Assembly: GCA_041844915.1 (NCBI GenBank)
Contig: JBGZBY010000027.1
Coordinates: 1-51,143, forward strand
Reading direction: 5' to 3'
Length of the DNA stretch: 51,143 nt
Origin: W11650 sp041844915
GTDB taxonomy: Bacteria; Bacillota; Clostridia; Lachnospirales; Vallitaleaceae
The notes below the pieces were generated by a model that saw only the letters and a program-made list of their open reading frames with translations, had not been told where the DNA came from and did no database searches. Positions 26,040 to 34,872 of the stretch are shown piece by piece. Positions within the stretch are counted from its first letter, which is position 1; each line of letters starts with the position of its first letter. Both the position numbers and the translations under genes were made by a program.

Positions 26040-27332
26040 CTATGCCGTAAAGTCAACGGTTCCGGTCATGATCTCAACCGCCTCTGCTTCTGGCTCTTCC
26101 TCTTTTTCTAAAGCTGCAACCGCTGCGGCAGCCCGTCCATTTTTCTTCTTGGCTGTTCCCTGCTGCTGCTCTCTTGGCTTGTCCTCGGTAAAATAATTTA
26201 CCGTATCGCCGACGACTACCTTGACCTCATTGACCCGAATCCCCTGCTCTGCCAAATGCAGCTTAAGCTGACTCATCTGCGCCTCCAAAGCAGTCTTAAC
26301 CGCTTCCGATTCGGCAACGAATTGTCCGGTCAGCTGACCTTGACGACTGACCACCTGAAACGCCAGCTTACCCAAATGCTCCGGATGAAGCTGTACGGTC
26401 AACTTAGCGGTATCGCCCACGCTTTCTGCTGTCAGCTTTGTGACAACCTGCTCAAACACGTCCTTTGCCGTAACAGTGGTAACCACCTTTTCCAAACCGT
26501 TCGCTGTTACCTGAATATGTTCCTGCCTTGTAACTACCTTGGTGAATGCCTCCGCAAAGACCTGTTTCTGGCTTAACTCCTCCTGCCCGCTATTTTGGCT
26601 TTCTTGCTTTGGGCTCTCTTGAGGAGCTTTTTCCGTCGTCAGCTCTTCTGTCATTACCGGTGCTGTTGCAACCGTTCCCTGATTTCTTACCAAGGGCTGT
26701 GCTTGCTCCTGCGGGAATACCTCGGCAAAGAGCTGACGAAACTCCTCCTTCGGTACCTCCTTAAGCAGCGGCTCGATTTCCGGTTGCAGTTTTGCTGCCT
26801 CTGTCATCAATGTCTTTAGCTCGACTGCTGTTTCCGATTCGGTCAGGAGCTGACTGATGTCAATTCCTTTCACCTGCATAAAAAAGCTTTGCAGTACTGC
26901 CGGGTTCAGCAAATCGGTAATTTCCAGCCCCATAGAGCTAAGCCAAAGCTGCATTTCCTCTTCCGTCAGTTCCAACGTTTCTTGTATCTGCCCGACAAAT
27001 GCTTTCAGCTTCTTGAATGCCGCTTGTTCTTCACCGGCTTCGTCCGTTTTGACGGCGCCTTTGTCTGAAATCGGCTTTTCCTCTGCTCCGGCTTCCTTTC
27101 TGGGTGAAACATTCGCTTCTTTGTTAAAAGCGGCAGCTTCCGCCTGCGGCTGCGAAGTCGCTTCCTTTCGGCTTTCCTTTACGGTCAGTGGCTTGTCCGC
27201 CGAGGCCTGCGATTTTTGCAGAAAGCCTTGAAACGAGCCTGCCGCTTCATGAGCGGACGGCTTCGCTGGATACGCGCCGAACAGATTGCCGACAGCGCCC
27301 GCTTTCGCCGTACTGATTGTTGGTGTTGCCAT
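26040..27332 (-). CDS. fliK: Flagellar hook-length control protein FliK
   Basis: A 430-residue FliK. The N-terminal two thirds are low-complexity, Glu/Ala/Lys/Gln-rich and helical, which is the exported molecular ruler. The C-terminal Flg_hook domain (about 300-390) has the conserved TVQLHPEHLGKLAFQVV and AQMSQLKLHLAEQGIRVNEV. It measures the hook and triggers the FlhB switch to filament export. It lies between the MotE-like gene and flgD. A Lys/Glu-rich tail follows the domain. Confidence 0.93.
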   Translation of the reverse strand: MATPTISTAKAGAVGNLFGAYPAKPSAHEAAGSFQGFLQKSQASADKPLTVKESRKEATSQPQAEAAAFNKEANVSPRKEAGAEEKPISDKGAVKTDEAGEEQAAFKKLKAFVGQIQETLELTEEEMQLWLSSMGLEITDLLNPAVLQSFFMQVKGIDISQLLTESETAVELKTLMTEAAKLQPEIEPLLKEVPKEEFRQLFAEVFPQEQAQPLVRNQGTVATAPVMTEELTTEKAPQESPKQESQNSGQEELSQKQVFAEAFTKVVTRQEHIQVTANGLEKVVTTVTAKDVFEQVVTKLTAESVGDTAKLTVQLHPEHLGKLAFQVVSRQGQLTGQFVAESEAVKTALEAQMSQLKLHLAEQGIRVNEVKVVVGDTVNYFTEDKPREQQQGTAKKKNGRAAAAVAALEKEEEPEAEAVEIMTGTVDFTA

Positions 27333-27348
27333 TTTCTACCTCCTTTCT

Positions 27349-28134
27349 TTAAGGCTCTGGATACAAATAAGCAGTAATCCGAGCCGCTACCTTAGGCTCC
27401 AGCTCGCTCATAATCTTACCCGCCTGATCCGTATCCAAATTTTTTATAATCATTGCTACCATTTCCAACCTGGTCGTACTCATGCTTTCCAAGACCTTGG
27501 CTGCCGGCTTCGGCTTCATTTCAGCATAGACCTTGGTCAATTGCTCCAGCTCCTGCTGTACTGCCAAATCAACCATGGTTTTCTGATAAAGCCTTGCAGC
27601 ATTGTCCGGATTCATTTTCTGATACCAGTCGGCAAACGCCGCCTGATCGCCCGAACTGACAATCAAGGCATCTAGCTCTTGCTTGTCTTTTTCATATGCC
27701 AGCTGATTTTGTTCAAATACTGCCAGCCTTTCATTTTCGGCTTTCAGGCTCTGCACCTGCTTCAACAATATATCGACCTCTTCTTCCTTTTTCTTCAATT
27801 CGGCTTCTGTCAATTTGATAATTTCCTTCAGCTCCTCCGGCGTTTCTTCCGGCTCCGCCACAATCGGCTCACCAGTTTCCGGATCGACCTCGACTGTAAC
27901 AAAGACCTCCGGTGGCAGGTAAAACTGCGACAGCGGCAAATTTTTCAGCGACGGACCCAAGGTCGTCCCCAGTCCGAATACGTTAAATCGCAATAATGCC
28001 AAAAACAAAAGCAGTAAAAATATCAGGGTAAGTATCACAATCAATATCCCCTTGATCAGAGATCCTTTCGCTTTTTGCGGTTTTTGATTGTCCGCAGTTT
28101 TTACATTCACCGTATTTCCTTTTTCTTTTGCCAT
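27349..28134 (-). CDS. MotE/YlxF-like membrane protein with MgtE-N-type domain
   Basis: A 261-residue protein: a charged cytoplasmic N-terminus, one membrane helix (about residues 27-49), a coiled coil (about 95-140), and a C-terminal helical repeat domain similar to the intracellular N domain of MgtE, with MKPKPAAKVLESMSTTRLEM and DTDQAGKIMSELEPKVAARI. The family sits between fliJ and fliK (YlxF in Bacillus); related MotE proteins stabilise the stator component MotC in rhizobia. No transporter core is present. A role in motor or export-apparatus assembly is inferred. Confidence 0.85.
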   Translation of the reverse strand: MAKEKGNTVNVKTADNQKPQKAKGSLIKGILIVILTLIFLLLLFLALLRFNVFGLGTTLGPSLKNLPLSQFYLPPEVFVTVEVDPETGEPIVAEPEETPEELKEIIKLTEAELKKKEEEVDILLKQVQSLKAENERLAVFEQNQLAYEKDKQELDALIVSSGDQAAFADWYQKMNPDNAARLYQKTMVDLAVQQELEQLTKVYAEMKPKPAAKVLESMSTTRLEMVAMIIKNLDTDQAGKIMSELEPKVAARITAYLYPEP

Positions 28135-28146
28135 GATTCGACCTCT

Positions 28147-28587
28147 TTATTCCCTACTATACTTAAAGCTTGTCTGTTCATCCATCCGTTTCAGTTCTTC
28201 CTGCTTTTCTTCCTCGTAATAGGCCTCCAGCGCTTTATCCTTGAGAATCTCATAGGTCTTGCGCTCCTGCATTGCTTTTATTAGCTTCGCTCTCTTTCTC
28301 AGCACCTGATCCTCCAACTCATAAAGATACGCCGTTGCCTCTTTTTCTTTTCTCCTTAAATACGTCAGCTTATTCTGAATTGCCGTCAGCTCCCTGACCA
28401 AAAACATGCCTGCCTGCTTTTCATAAAAGCTGTGATTTTCCTCTCTGATCAGCTCCCCGATGCGCCAAAGCTCTTGCTGCTGCCGATCTCTTTTTTGCAC
28501 CGCCATGCCGTATTCCATTTGATATTGTTCTTCTAGCTTTTCTTTGATTCTCAATAGGTTCCGTAGCGGAAACTGAAATTTTGCCAA
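28147..28587 (-). CDS. fliJ: Flagellar export chaperone FliJ
   Basis: A 146-residue, almost wholly alpha-helical charged protein, starting AKFQFPLRNLLRIKEKLEEQ as is typical of FliJ. It forms the stalk in the FliI hexamer and couples ATP hydrolysis to the export gate. The start is TTG, supported by AAAGGAGAGG upstream. It follows fliI after a short gap, as in other species. Confidence 0.92.
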   Translation of the reverse strand: MAKFQFPLRNLLRIKEKLEEQYQMEYGMAVQKRDRQQQELWRIGELIREENHSFYEKQAGMFLVRELTAIQNKLTYLRRKEKEATAYLYELEDQVLRKRAKLIKAMQERKTYEILKDKALEAYYEEEKQEELKRMDEQTSFKYSRE

Positions 28588-28624
28588 GCCCTTCCTCTCC
28601 TTTTAAAGGGGCGTCCAGCCTTTG

Positions 28625-29941
28625 CTAGGCTTCCTCCTCGCCGTGCACGATATCCTTGAGCATTTGAATTTCTTCGTCAAAGGAATAAAACTGATCGACC
28701 TCCTGCTGCAAATATTGGTTGATCGCATCTATTTTTCGGATCGCCCTGTCGATTTTTTCATTGGAACCCTCCGCGTATGCTCCGATATTGATCAAGTCCT
28801 CCGCATCCTGATAGGTCGCCATCAAGGCCCGCATCTCCGACGCCGCTTTTTTATGCGCCGTATCCGTTACCTCCGGCATAACACGCGATACCGATTGCAG
28901 AACATCAATTGGCGGATAGTGGTTTTTATTGGCAATCCTGCGATTGAGGACGATATGTCCGTCCAAAATTCCTCTGGCGGCATCGGTAATCGGCTCGTTC
29001 ATATCATCGCCGTCAACCAGCACCGTATAGAGAGCGGTAATCGAACCCTTATCCGAGTTACCGGCTCTTTCCAAGAGAAGCGGCATCGCGGCAAACACCG
29101 ACGGCGTATAGCCTCGACTAACCGGCGGCTCTCCGATCGCCAGCCCGATCTCACGCTGCGCCATAGAAAAGCGAGTCAAACTGTCCATCATCAGCATTAC
29201 ATTTTTTCCCTTATCCCGAAAATATTCGGCAATCGCTGTCGCTGTTTTGGCTGCCTTCTGCCTTTCCATTGCCGGCCGATCCGAGGTAGCCACAACCACC
29301 ACGCTTTTTTTCAGTCCTTCCTCGCCCAGATCCTTTTCTACGAACTCTCTCACTTCTCTGCCTCGCTCGCCGATCAGAGCAATTACATTGACATCCGCCA
29401 GCGCATTGCGGGCAATCATTCCCAAAAGAGTGCTTTTCCCTACGCCGCTGCCGGCAAAGATACCGATTCTCTGCCCTCTGCCAACCGTCAGCAGTCCGTC
29501 GATTGCCTTGATGCCCATCGGCAGATAATCCTTGATTCGCTTTCTTTGCAAGGGATCGGGTGCGTCATTTTCAATATTGTATAGCTCCTCAGTATAAAAA
29601 GGCGCCTTGTTGTCAATCGGCTTTCCCAGTCCGTCAAGCACTCTGCCCAACAGCCCCTCCGTAACCGATACTTGCAGAGGATGTCCGATTGATTTGACAT
29701 GACTCCCCGGGCCAATGCCCTCCATATCGTCCAGCGGCATCAGCAAAATACTGTTTTCCCGAAAGCCCACTACTTCAGCCAGTACGGTTCTTGTCAAATC
29801 CTGTGAGGTAATCAAACACGCATCCCCAACATTGACATTCGGCCCCAGCGATTCTATCGTCAGACCGATGACCTTATTGACCCTCCCCAGATGCTGAATA
29901 TAGCTTTTCCGAAGCATTTTTTCATATTTTTCAAATAGCAT
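28625..29941 (-). CDS. fliI: Flagellum-specific ATPase FliI
   Basis: A 438-residue F1-beta-like ATPase. Walker A at about 164-171 (GSGVGKST), Walker B in KNVMLMMDSLTRFSMAQRE, the type III ATPase signature PSVFAAMPLLLERAG, and arginine-rich C-terminal contacts are present. It energises and orders export together with FliH and FliJ. GAGGACAGGGG precedes the ATG. A 251-bp gap separates it from fliH, unusual for genes that are normally adjacent. Confidence 0.97.
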   Translation of the reverse strand: MLFEKYEKMLRKSYIQHLGRVNKVIGLTIESLGPNVNVGDACLITSQDLTRTVLAEVVGFRENSILLMPLDDMEGIGPGSHVKSIGHPLQVSVTEGLLGRVLDGLGKPIDNKAPFYTEELYNIENDAPDPLQRKRIKDYLPMGIKAIDGLLTVGRGQRIGIFAGSGVGKSTLLGMIARNALADVNVIALIGERGREVREFVEKDLGEEGLKKSVVVVATSDRPAMERQKAAKTATAIAEYFRDKGKNVMLMMDSLTRFSMAQREIGLAIGEPPVSRGYTPSVFAAMPLLLERAGNSDKGSITALYTVLVDGDDMNEPITDAARGILDGHIVLNRRIANKNHYPPIDVLQSVSRVMPEVTDTAHKKAASEMRALMATYQDAEDLINIGAYAEGSNEKIDRAIRKIDAINQYLQQEVDQFYSFDEEIQMLKDIVHGEEEA

Positions 29942-30192
29942 GCCCCTGTCCTCTTATTGCTCTGTATGCCCGACGAAATCCTTGCCAGATCTTTGCAAAG
30001 CCTTTACGGCTTCCCCCTCGAAGCTTTTCTTATCGCGGTAAAGCTACGCCGCAATCCTTTTTTAGCGCCGCGCCCCAAACAAAGCGAACCGCTAAGCTAA
30101 GCATTTGCTGCCAAAATCCGCAACGGACTCCTGCCGGCCTGATTGTTTGAATAATAGATTGGATTATTTTAAGACTAACTTAGATGTAAAAA

Positions 30193-30999
30193 TCAGATAT
30201 TGTTTATATTTTTCATAATACTTTCATGAATCAGCTGCAATTCATCAGAAATCCCTTTTAGCTGAACATCTAAACTGCATTCGATATTACCCATGATCGT
30301 TTCAATGATGCATTGATTCTTTTTCAGATTTTTATCCTTTAAAACCTCGATCACCAGCTTTTCGCTTAATTCCTCTGTCAATTCAGCCTTATGCTCCAGC
30401 ACATATTTGAGATCTTCTTCGGACACCCGAATGATTAAATCTCCTTGCAGAGAAATTTCCTGTAGACCCATTCGGATCAGATGAATCAAGGTTTCCTCTC
30501 TCCGGCCGGCCTGACCGACCAGTTTTTCAAGCATCCCCTTCATCCAGAGAATCATTTTGCCTTCTATCAATTGCAGCTCTTTCTCATACTCCGCCTTGTA
30601 TTGCTGGCGTAATTCCTTTTCGATCGCTTCCTTCTTAGCAAAATATTCCTGCTCCAAAATCTCCTGACGCCGGCTTAATTCCTCCCGCGCCTTCTCCATG
30701 CCCGTTTTATAGGCTTCCTCGTAAATTTTTGCTTTCCCGGCATTGGCTTCCTCTAAGATTCGCTCCGCTTCCGCCTCGTACTCGCGCCGCCTCTCCCATT
30801 CGTTTTCCTCCGCAAATGCGTCCTCACTGGAAAACACGGCTTCTATCGGCAAGTGCTCCGCCGCTTCGCGTGCCGCTCGTATCACAGCATTTTCTTCCTC
30901 CGGCATCCGAGCCTTCACCTGCCGAAGCAGCGCATCGTTTTGAATCAGCTTTTTTTCCGGAGAAAGCGCCACATAACTTTGCTTGATTATCTTAGACAA
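30193..30999 (-). CDS. fliH: Flagellar export ATPase regulator FliH
   Basis: A 268-residue FliH. The N-terminus SKIIKQSYVALSPEK is typical. A long Glu/Arg/Lys coiled coil (about 60-150) is followed by a C-terminal domain related to V/F-type ATPase stator subunits. It binds FliI as a dimer and tethers it to the C ring. The start is TTG, overlapping the fliG stop by 8 bases; its ribosome site GGAGGTGA is formed by the last fliG codons (Gly-Gly-Asp). An upstream in-frame ATG would add 31 residues that merely read fliG in another frame. Confidence 0.93.
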   Translation of the reverse strand: MSKIIKQSYVALSPEKKLIQNDALLRQVKARMPEEENAVIRAAREAAEHLPIEAVFSSEDAFAEENEWERRREYEAEAERILEEANAGKAKIYEEAYKTGMEKAREELSRRQEILEQEYFAKKEAIEKELRQQYKAEYEKELQLIEGKMILWMKGMLEKLVGQAGRREETLIHLIRMGLQEISLQGDLIIRVSEEDLKYVLEHKAELTEELSEKLVIEVLKDKNLKKNQCIIETIMGNIECSLDVQLKGISDELQLIHESIMKNINNI

Positions 31000-31990
31000 C
31001 GATCTCGTCACCTCCACCTCTGGAAATAACGATCTCCTGTGCATCCTCCAGCTTCCTGATGACTGCAACAATCGCCTGCTGCGATTCTTCAATATCCTTC
31101 AAGCGCACCGGTCCCATAAATTCCATTTCCTCTTTGATCATGGCCGCCAAACGCTTGGACAGGTTCTTAAAGATAAGGCTCTGAATTTCTTCGCTTTGAC
31201 CCTTAAGCGCAATCGCCAAAACATTGTTGTCAACATCACGCAGCACTCTTTGAATGGAGCGGTCGTCCAGCGTGAGGATATCCTCGAATACGAACATCTT
31301 CTTGTGAATTTCCTCGGCCAGCTCCGCATCCTCGATTTCCAAGGTTTCCATAATATGCTTTTCCGTCGCCCGATCTGCCGAGTTAAGAATATCCACCACA
31401 GCCTCAATACCACCGACAATGGTATAATCCTGTGTTACCAAGGAGGACAGCTTTCTTTCCAGAATATCCTCCACATCCTTGATTACATCCGGACTTGTTC
31501 TATCCATTCTGGCAATACGACGGGCAACATCCGCCTGCTTTTCCAGAGGCAGCGCTGCCAGCACCATAGATGCCTGACTGGCATTCATATAGGATAAAAT
31601 CAACGCAATCGTCTGATTATGCTCATCCTGAATAAAGTTGAGCAGCTGCGCCGGCTCGGTTTTGCGAATAAATTCAAAGGGTTTAACCTGCAAGGAGGAG
31701 GTCAGTCTGCCGATAACCTCCATTGCTTTATCCATCCCCAGCGCCTTTTCTAAAATATCCTTGGCATAGCCAATACCGCCTTCGCTGATGTATTGCTGCG
31801 CCAGACAAATCTCATAAAATTCATTCAGCAGCGCCTCTTTTTGATCCGAGCTAATCGTTCTGGTATTGGCAATCTCCAAGGTAAGCTGCTCAATTTCATC
31901 CTCTTTTAAAAATTTAAAGATTTCAGATGATCGCTCCGGACCTAAAGAAATCAACAAAGCCGCCGCTTTTTGAATCCCTCTTAATTCCAT
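30992..31990 (-). CDS. fliG: Flagellar motor switch protein FliG
   Basis: A 332-residue FliG with N, middle and C domains. Conserved DEHNQTIALILSYMNASQAS lies in the middle domain, and the C-terminal torque helix region has DDRSIQRVLRDVDNNVLAIA. It links the FliF ring to FliM and contacts the MotA stator. The ATG is chosen because GGGGAGG precedes it; it overlaps neither fliF nor its stop. Its last codons encode the fliH ribosome site. Confidence 0.97.
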   Translation of the reverse strand: MELRGIQKAAALLISLGPERSSEIFKFLKEDEIEQLTLEIANTRTISSDQKEALLNEFYEICLAQQYISEGGIGYAKDILEKALGMDKAMEVIGRLTSSLQVKPFEFIRKTEPAQLLNFIQDEHNQTIALILSYMNASQASMVLAALPLEKQADVARRIARMDRTSPDVIKDVEDILERKLSSLVTQDYTIVGGIEAVVDILNSADRATEKHIMETLEIEDAELAEEIHKKMFVFEDILTLDDRSIQRVLRDVDNNVLAIALKGQSEEIQSLIFKNLSKRLAAMIKEEMEFMGPVRLKDIEESQQAIVAVIRKLEDAQEIVISRGGGDEIVV

Positions 31991-31994
31991 TGTA

Positions 31995-33596
31995 TCAGCC
32001 TCCCCATTGATCATTCAGCCAATTACGCAGCAAGGTTGCCGCCGCTTCCGGATTTTCATCCACAAATTTTTCCACCTGTATCCTGACCTCGGATTTGTAT
32101 TCGGTAATGGGCTCCTTCGGCTCCTCTGTCCTAGTCGTAACCAAAAGCTCCTCCACCGACAGCTCCGGCTCGGTCTTGACCACCTCCACCGGCTTCGTTC
32201 CAAGGAAAATCGCAATCGCCAGCAAAATTACCATCAGCAGGATAATTCCAAGGAGAATATAATCCTGAATCACATTCTGCGAGCTCGGCTTATCAATAAA
32301 CTTCGGTACCTCATATGCCAAAACGGCAGGATTGGGGATATTATTAGTCGCCCGACTGATCAGGGTTACAATATCCGGATCAACCTCCAGCTTTGTTCGA
32401 GCGCTGTTCTGATCCTTGAAATCCTCCCAGCTCAAATCCCCCAAAGCCCCCTGATTTTCCAGCAGTACCTGATCATAGATTTTAAACTTATTTAAAACTA
32501 CGGCAATACTGGATCCGTCATAATCAATCGTGCCGTTGGGTCGATAAACTGTTGATTTTTCCGTATCCACCCGGTAGACTGTCCGGCTTTCCTCGGTTGT
32601 GGAACTGGAATTGCCGGATGGCGTCAGATAAGTAGACACCGTTTCCTGATTGGCATCTGTTCCTACCGGATCGGCGTTTTCCGTATTGCTGCTCTCGACA
32701 TTGCGCAGTTCCTCTTCCGCTGCAATTCCCTTGGTCGTGCCCTCCAGTGGCCGGTATTTTTCCGAAACTATGGTCGCTTCGCTAAAATCAATTTTCAAAT
32801 CAACTGTAACAAAAGCATCGTCATATTCGCCACGTGATAATAAAATAGATCTTACCTTCTGCTGAATCAAAAGCTCCTGCTGCATTTTATAATCGGTGTT
32901 GCCGTTGATTCCGTTTAATTGTCCGGCTGCGTCGCCGTCATATAAAAGACGTCCTGTCGTATCAATGATTGAGATATTATTTTTATCTAAATTTTTTACA
33001 TATTTTGCCACCAACGAAACAATGCCTAGCACCTGTTTCTCGGTAATTTCATCTTGTAGCTTCAGCACGATCGAAGCCGACGCCGGAGTCTGATCATCCA
33101 GAACCGTCCGCTCCTGATCCGCCATAACAATAGCCACGTCCGCGTCTGCAACCACCTCTAAAAGCTCAATGCTTTTTTCCAGCTCACTCTGCAAAAACAG
33201 CTTCTGCTTTAGTCTTTTTTCTTCCTGTGTCATGGTCAAGCTGTTTTCAAACAGCTTGTCATAATCAATTTGATCTGCCGTTAAAATGCCCGCCCGTTGT
33301 AGTGCCAAGGTTGCGTTTTGTCTTTGGCTTCGCTCGATGTAAATGGCAGTTGCATTGTTTTCGATCGTATATTTAATCTTTTCGGCATCGAAAACTTCTT
33401 TCATCGAATTTACTCTTGCTGGATCCATATTGCGCTCAAACAGGACATATTGTGGACGATTTAGATAAACGACCAAAGCGGTGATCGCAACTATCGCTAT
33501 GACTAGGATCGCAATAAACTGTATTTTCTGCTTGCGCTCAAATTGATTCCAAGTTTTTGTTATCTGTTCCGATATACGGGTTATAAAAACTGGCAT
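31995..33596 (-). CDS. fliF: Flagellar MS-ring protein FliF
   Basis: A 533-residue FliF: membrane helices near each end (about residues 26-46 and 445-465), secretin-like ring-building domains between them, and a cytoplasmic C-terminal FliG-binding tail ending ATLLRNWLNDQW. It forms the MS and inner C ring and starts basal-body assembly. The ATG two codons inside the longest frame is chosen because GAGG is seven bases upstream, while the upstream GTG overlaps that site. Confidence 0.97.
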   Translation of the reverse strand: MPVFITRISEQITKTWNQFERKQKIQFIAILVIAIVAITALVVYLNRPQYVLFERNMDPARVNSMKEVFDAEKIKYTIENNATAIYIERSQRQNATLALQRAGILTADQIDYDKLFENSLTMTQEEKRLKQKLFLQSELEKSIELLEVVADADVAIVMADQERTVLDDQTPASASIVLKLQDEITEKQVLGIVSLVAKYVKNLDKNNISIIDTTGRLLYDGDAAGQLNGINGNTDYKMQQELLIQQKVRSILLSRGEYDDAFVTVDLKIDFSEATIVSEKYRPLEGTTKGIAAEEELRNVESSNTENADPVGTDANQETVSTYLTPSGNSSSTTEESRTVYRVDTEKSTVYRPNGTIDYDGSSIAVVLNKFKIYDQVLLENQGALGDLSWEDFKDQNSARTKLEVDPDIVTLISRATNNIPNPAVLAYEVPKFIDKPSSQNVIQDYILLGIILLMVILLAIAIFLGTKPVEVVKTEPELSVEELLVTTRTEEPKEPITEYKSEVRIQVEKFVDENPEAAATLLRNWLNDQWGG

Positions 33597-33659
33597 TTCC
33601 ACACCTCAAATATAATAAATAGTTGCCGGTAACCTTAAACATTTGCGCCTGTCAACGAA

Positions 33660-33968
33660 CTATACCTGCAAACGCATAATTTCATTATACGCCTCCAAGA
33701 AGGAATTGCGCAGTTGCACGGTAAATTGCAGCGAGCTATTGGCAATCTCCTGAACCGCCATCACCTCAGCAATATCGTCCGTCTTGCCCAGCGCAAAATC
33801 AATACCCTTCTGATTGGCAGCTTTAATCAATTCGTTGGTTTCAGACAACTGATCTCTTACGGCGTTTTTTAAAAACTCTCCAAACGGCACGTTATCCGCA
33901 GCTTTGCCCGCTCCTAAAACCTCCAGCATTTTCGTTTGCAGCCCTACCGGGCCAATCCGATAAATCAT
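33660..33968 (-). CDS. fliE: Flagellar hook-basal body protein FliE
   Basis: A 102-residue FliE with the family C-terminus VMAVQEIANSSLQFTVQLRN followed by NEIMRLQV. It links the MS ring to the rod and is the first exported substrate. GGAGGTAGCC is positioned before the ATG. It lies between flgC and fliF as in Bacillus. Confidence 0.95.
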   Translation of the reverse strand: MIYRIGPVGLQTKMLEVLGAGKAADNVPFGEFLKNAVRDQLSETNELIKAANQKGIDFALGKTDDIAEVMAVQEIANSSLQFTVQLRNSFLEAYNEIMRLQV

Positions 33969-33981
33969 TCTCGGCTACCTC

Positions 33982-34422
33982 CTATCTGCCGATCTCCAAA
34001 GCCTTGGCGATCATTGCTTTTGTTGTGTTAAATGCTGTAATATTGGCTTCATAAGAACGATGCGCCGAAATCAAATCCGTCATTTCCTGAACCACGTTGA
34101 CATTCGGATAGGAAACATAACCTTCTTCGTTGGCATCGGGATGATTCGGGTCGTAAACCGTCGTAAAAGGGGAACGGTCTTGTACGATTCGAGCCACCTT
34201 CACTCCGCCGTTTGTCTGCTTCCCCATGGAATTTTCCAAAATTCCCTTAAAATTCTGGTTGCGCTGCAAAGTTTCAAAAAGCACCGTTTGCCTGCGATAG
34301 GTCTTGCCGTCCGCCGCTCTGGTCGTCTTGACATTCGCTAGGTTCTGCGCGATGATATCTGCCCGCAGCCTTTGCGCCGTCATGCCCGACGCACTGATTT
34401 TCAAAGAATCAAAATAGGCCAT
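33982..34422 (-). CDS. flgC: Proximal rod protein FlgC
   Basis: A 146-residue FlgC. N-terminal rod signature DSLKISASGMTAQRLRADII and the conserved YVSYPNVNVVQEMTDLISAH plus the terminal coiled-coil segment are present. It forms part of the proximal rod with FlgB. Complete. GGGGAAGAG precedes the ATG. Confidence 0.97.
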   Translation of the reverse strand: MAYFDSLKISASGMTAQRLRADIIAQNLANVKTTRAADGKTYRRQTVLFETLQRNQNFKGILENSMGKQTNGGVKVARIVQDRSPFTTVYDPNHPDANEEGYVSYPNVNVVQEMTDLISAHRSYEANITAFNTTKAMIAKALEIGR

Positions 34423-34439
34423 TCTCTTCCCCTTTCCTA

Positions 34440-34817
34440 TTATTTCGTCATCACCATCTTCAGACGCGAAAAATTATAGTTCATCTGGCTAATCAGCGCC
34501 TGATAGCGCTGTCCGTTTTCCGCCAAATACCCGGCCTCGGTATCCATATCGACATTATTTCCGTCCCACCGATAGCTCAAGTTTGCTCTGTCTACAAAAA
34601 TCTCCGGCTTCACCTTTTGCAGCTTTGTCATGTCGATATTGTAATTTCGATTAACCGCTCTTTTTAAATGATCCTCAAACTTAATATCCAAGCGCTTATA
34701 GCCTGCCACATCCTTATTGGACAGGTTATGCGCAATGACCCGATTTCGCTCCCACGCCGCGTTAATCGCCTTGCGATAAAGCGCCATCTCTGAACCAGCA
34801 ATCAATCCGTTCCCCAT
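34440..34817 (-). CDS. flgB: Proximal rod protein FlgB
   Basis: A 125-residue FlgB with the rod signature RNRVIAHNLSNKDVAGYKRL and C-terminal QRYQALISQMNYNFSRLKMV. It is the first structural gene of the cluster. AGGAGGAG precedes the ATG. Only 55 bases separate it from codY, with no room for a convincing promoter, so transcription probably enters from codY. Confidence 0.96.
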   Translation of the reverse strand: MGNGLIAGSEMALYRKAINAAWERNRVIAHNLSNKDVAGYKRLDIKFEDHLKRAVNRNYNIDMTKLQKVKPEIFVDRANLSYRWDGNNVDMDTEAGYLAENGQRYQALISQMNYNFSRLKMVMTK

Positions 34818-34833
34818 TTTCTCCTCCTTACTC

Positions 34834-34853
34834 AGCTCGCATCAAATCGAGCT
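34834..34853. repeat. Small hairpin in the codY-flgB gap
   Basis: AGCTCG and CGAGCT form a 6-bp stem with an 8-nt loop just upstream of the flgB ribosome site. No T tract follows. It may slow readthrough or affect RNA stability; a full terminator is unlikely. Confidence 0.4.
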
Positions 34854-34872
34854 TTCCCTGCTTCTTTCCACA

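Noticed and set aside
28622..29584. Long plus-strand frame opposite fliI
   Set aside because: It mirrors the codons of a fully intact fliI, has no ribosome site and shows Arg/His-rich composition typical of antisense shadows.
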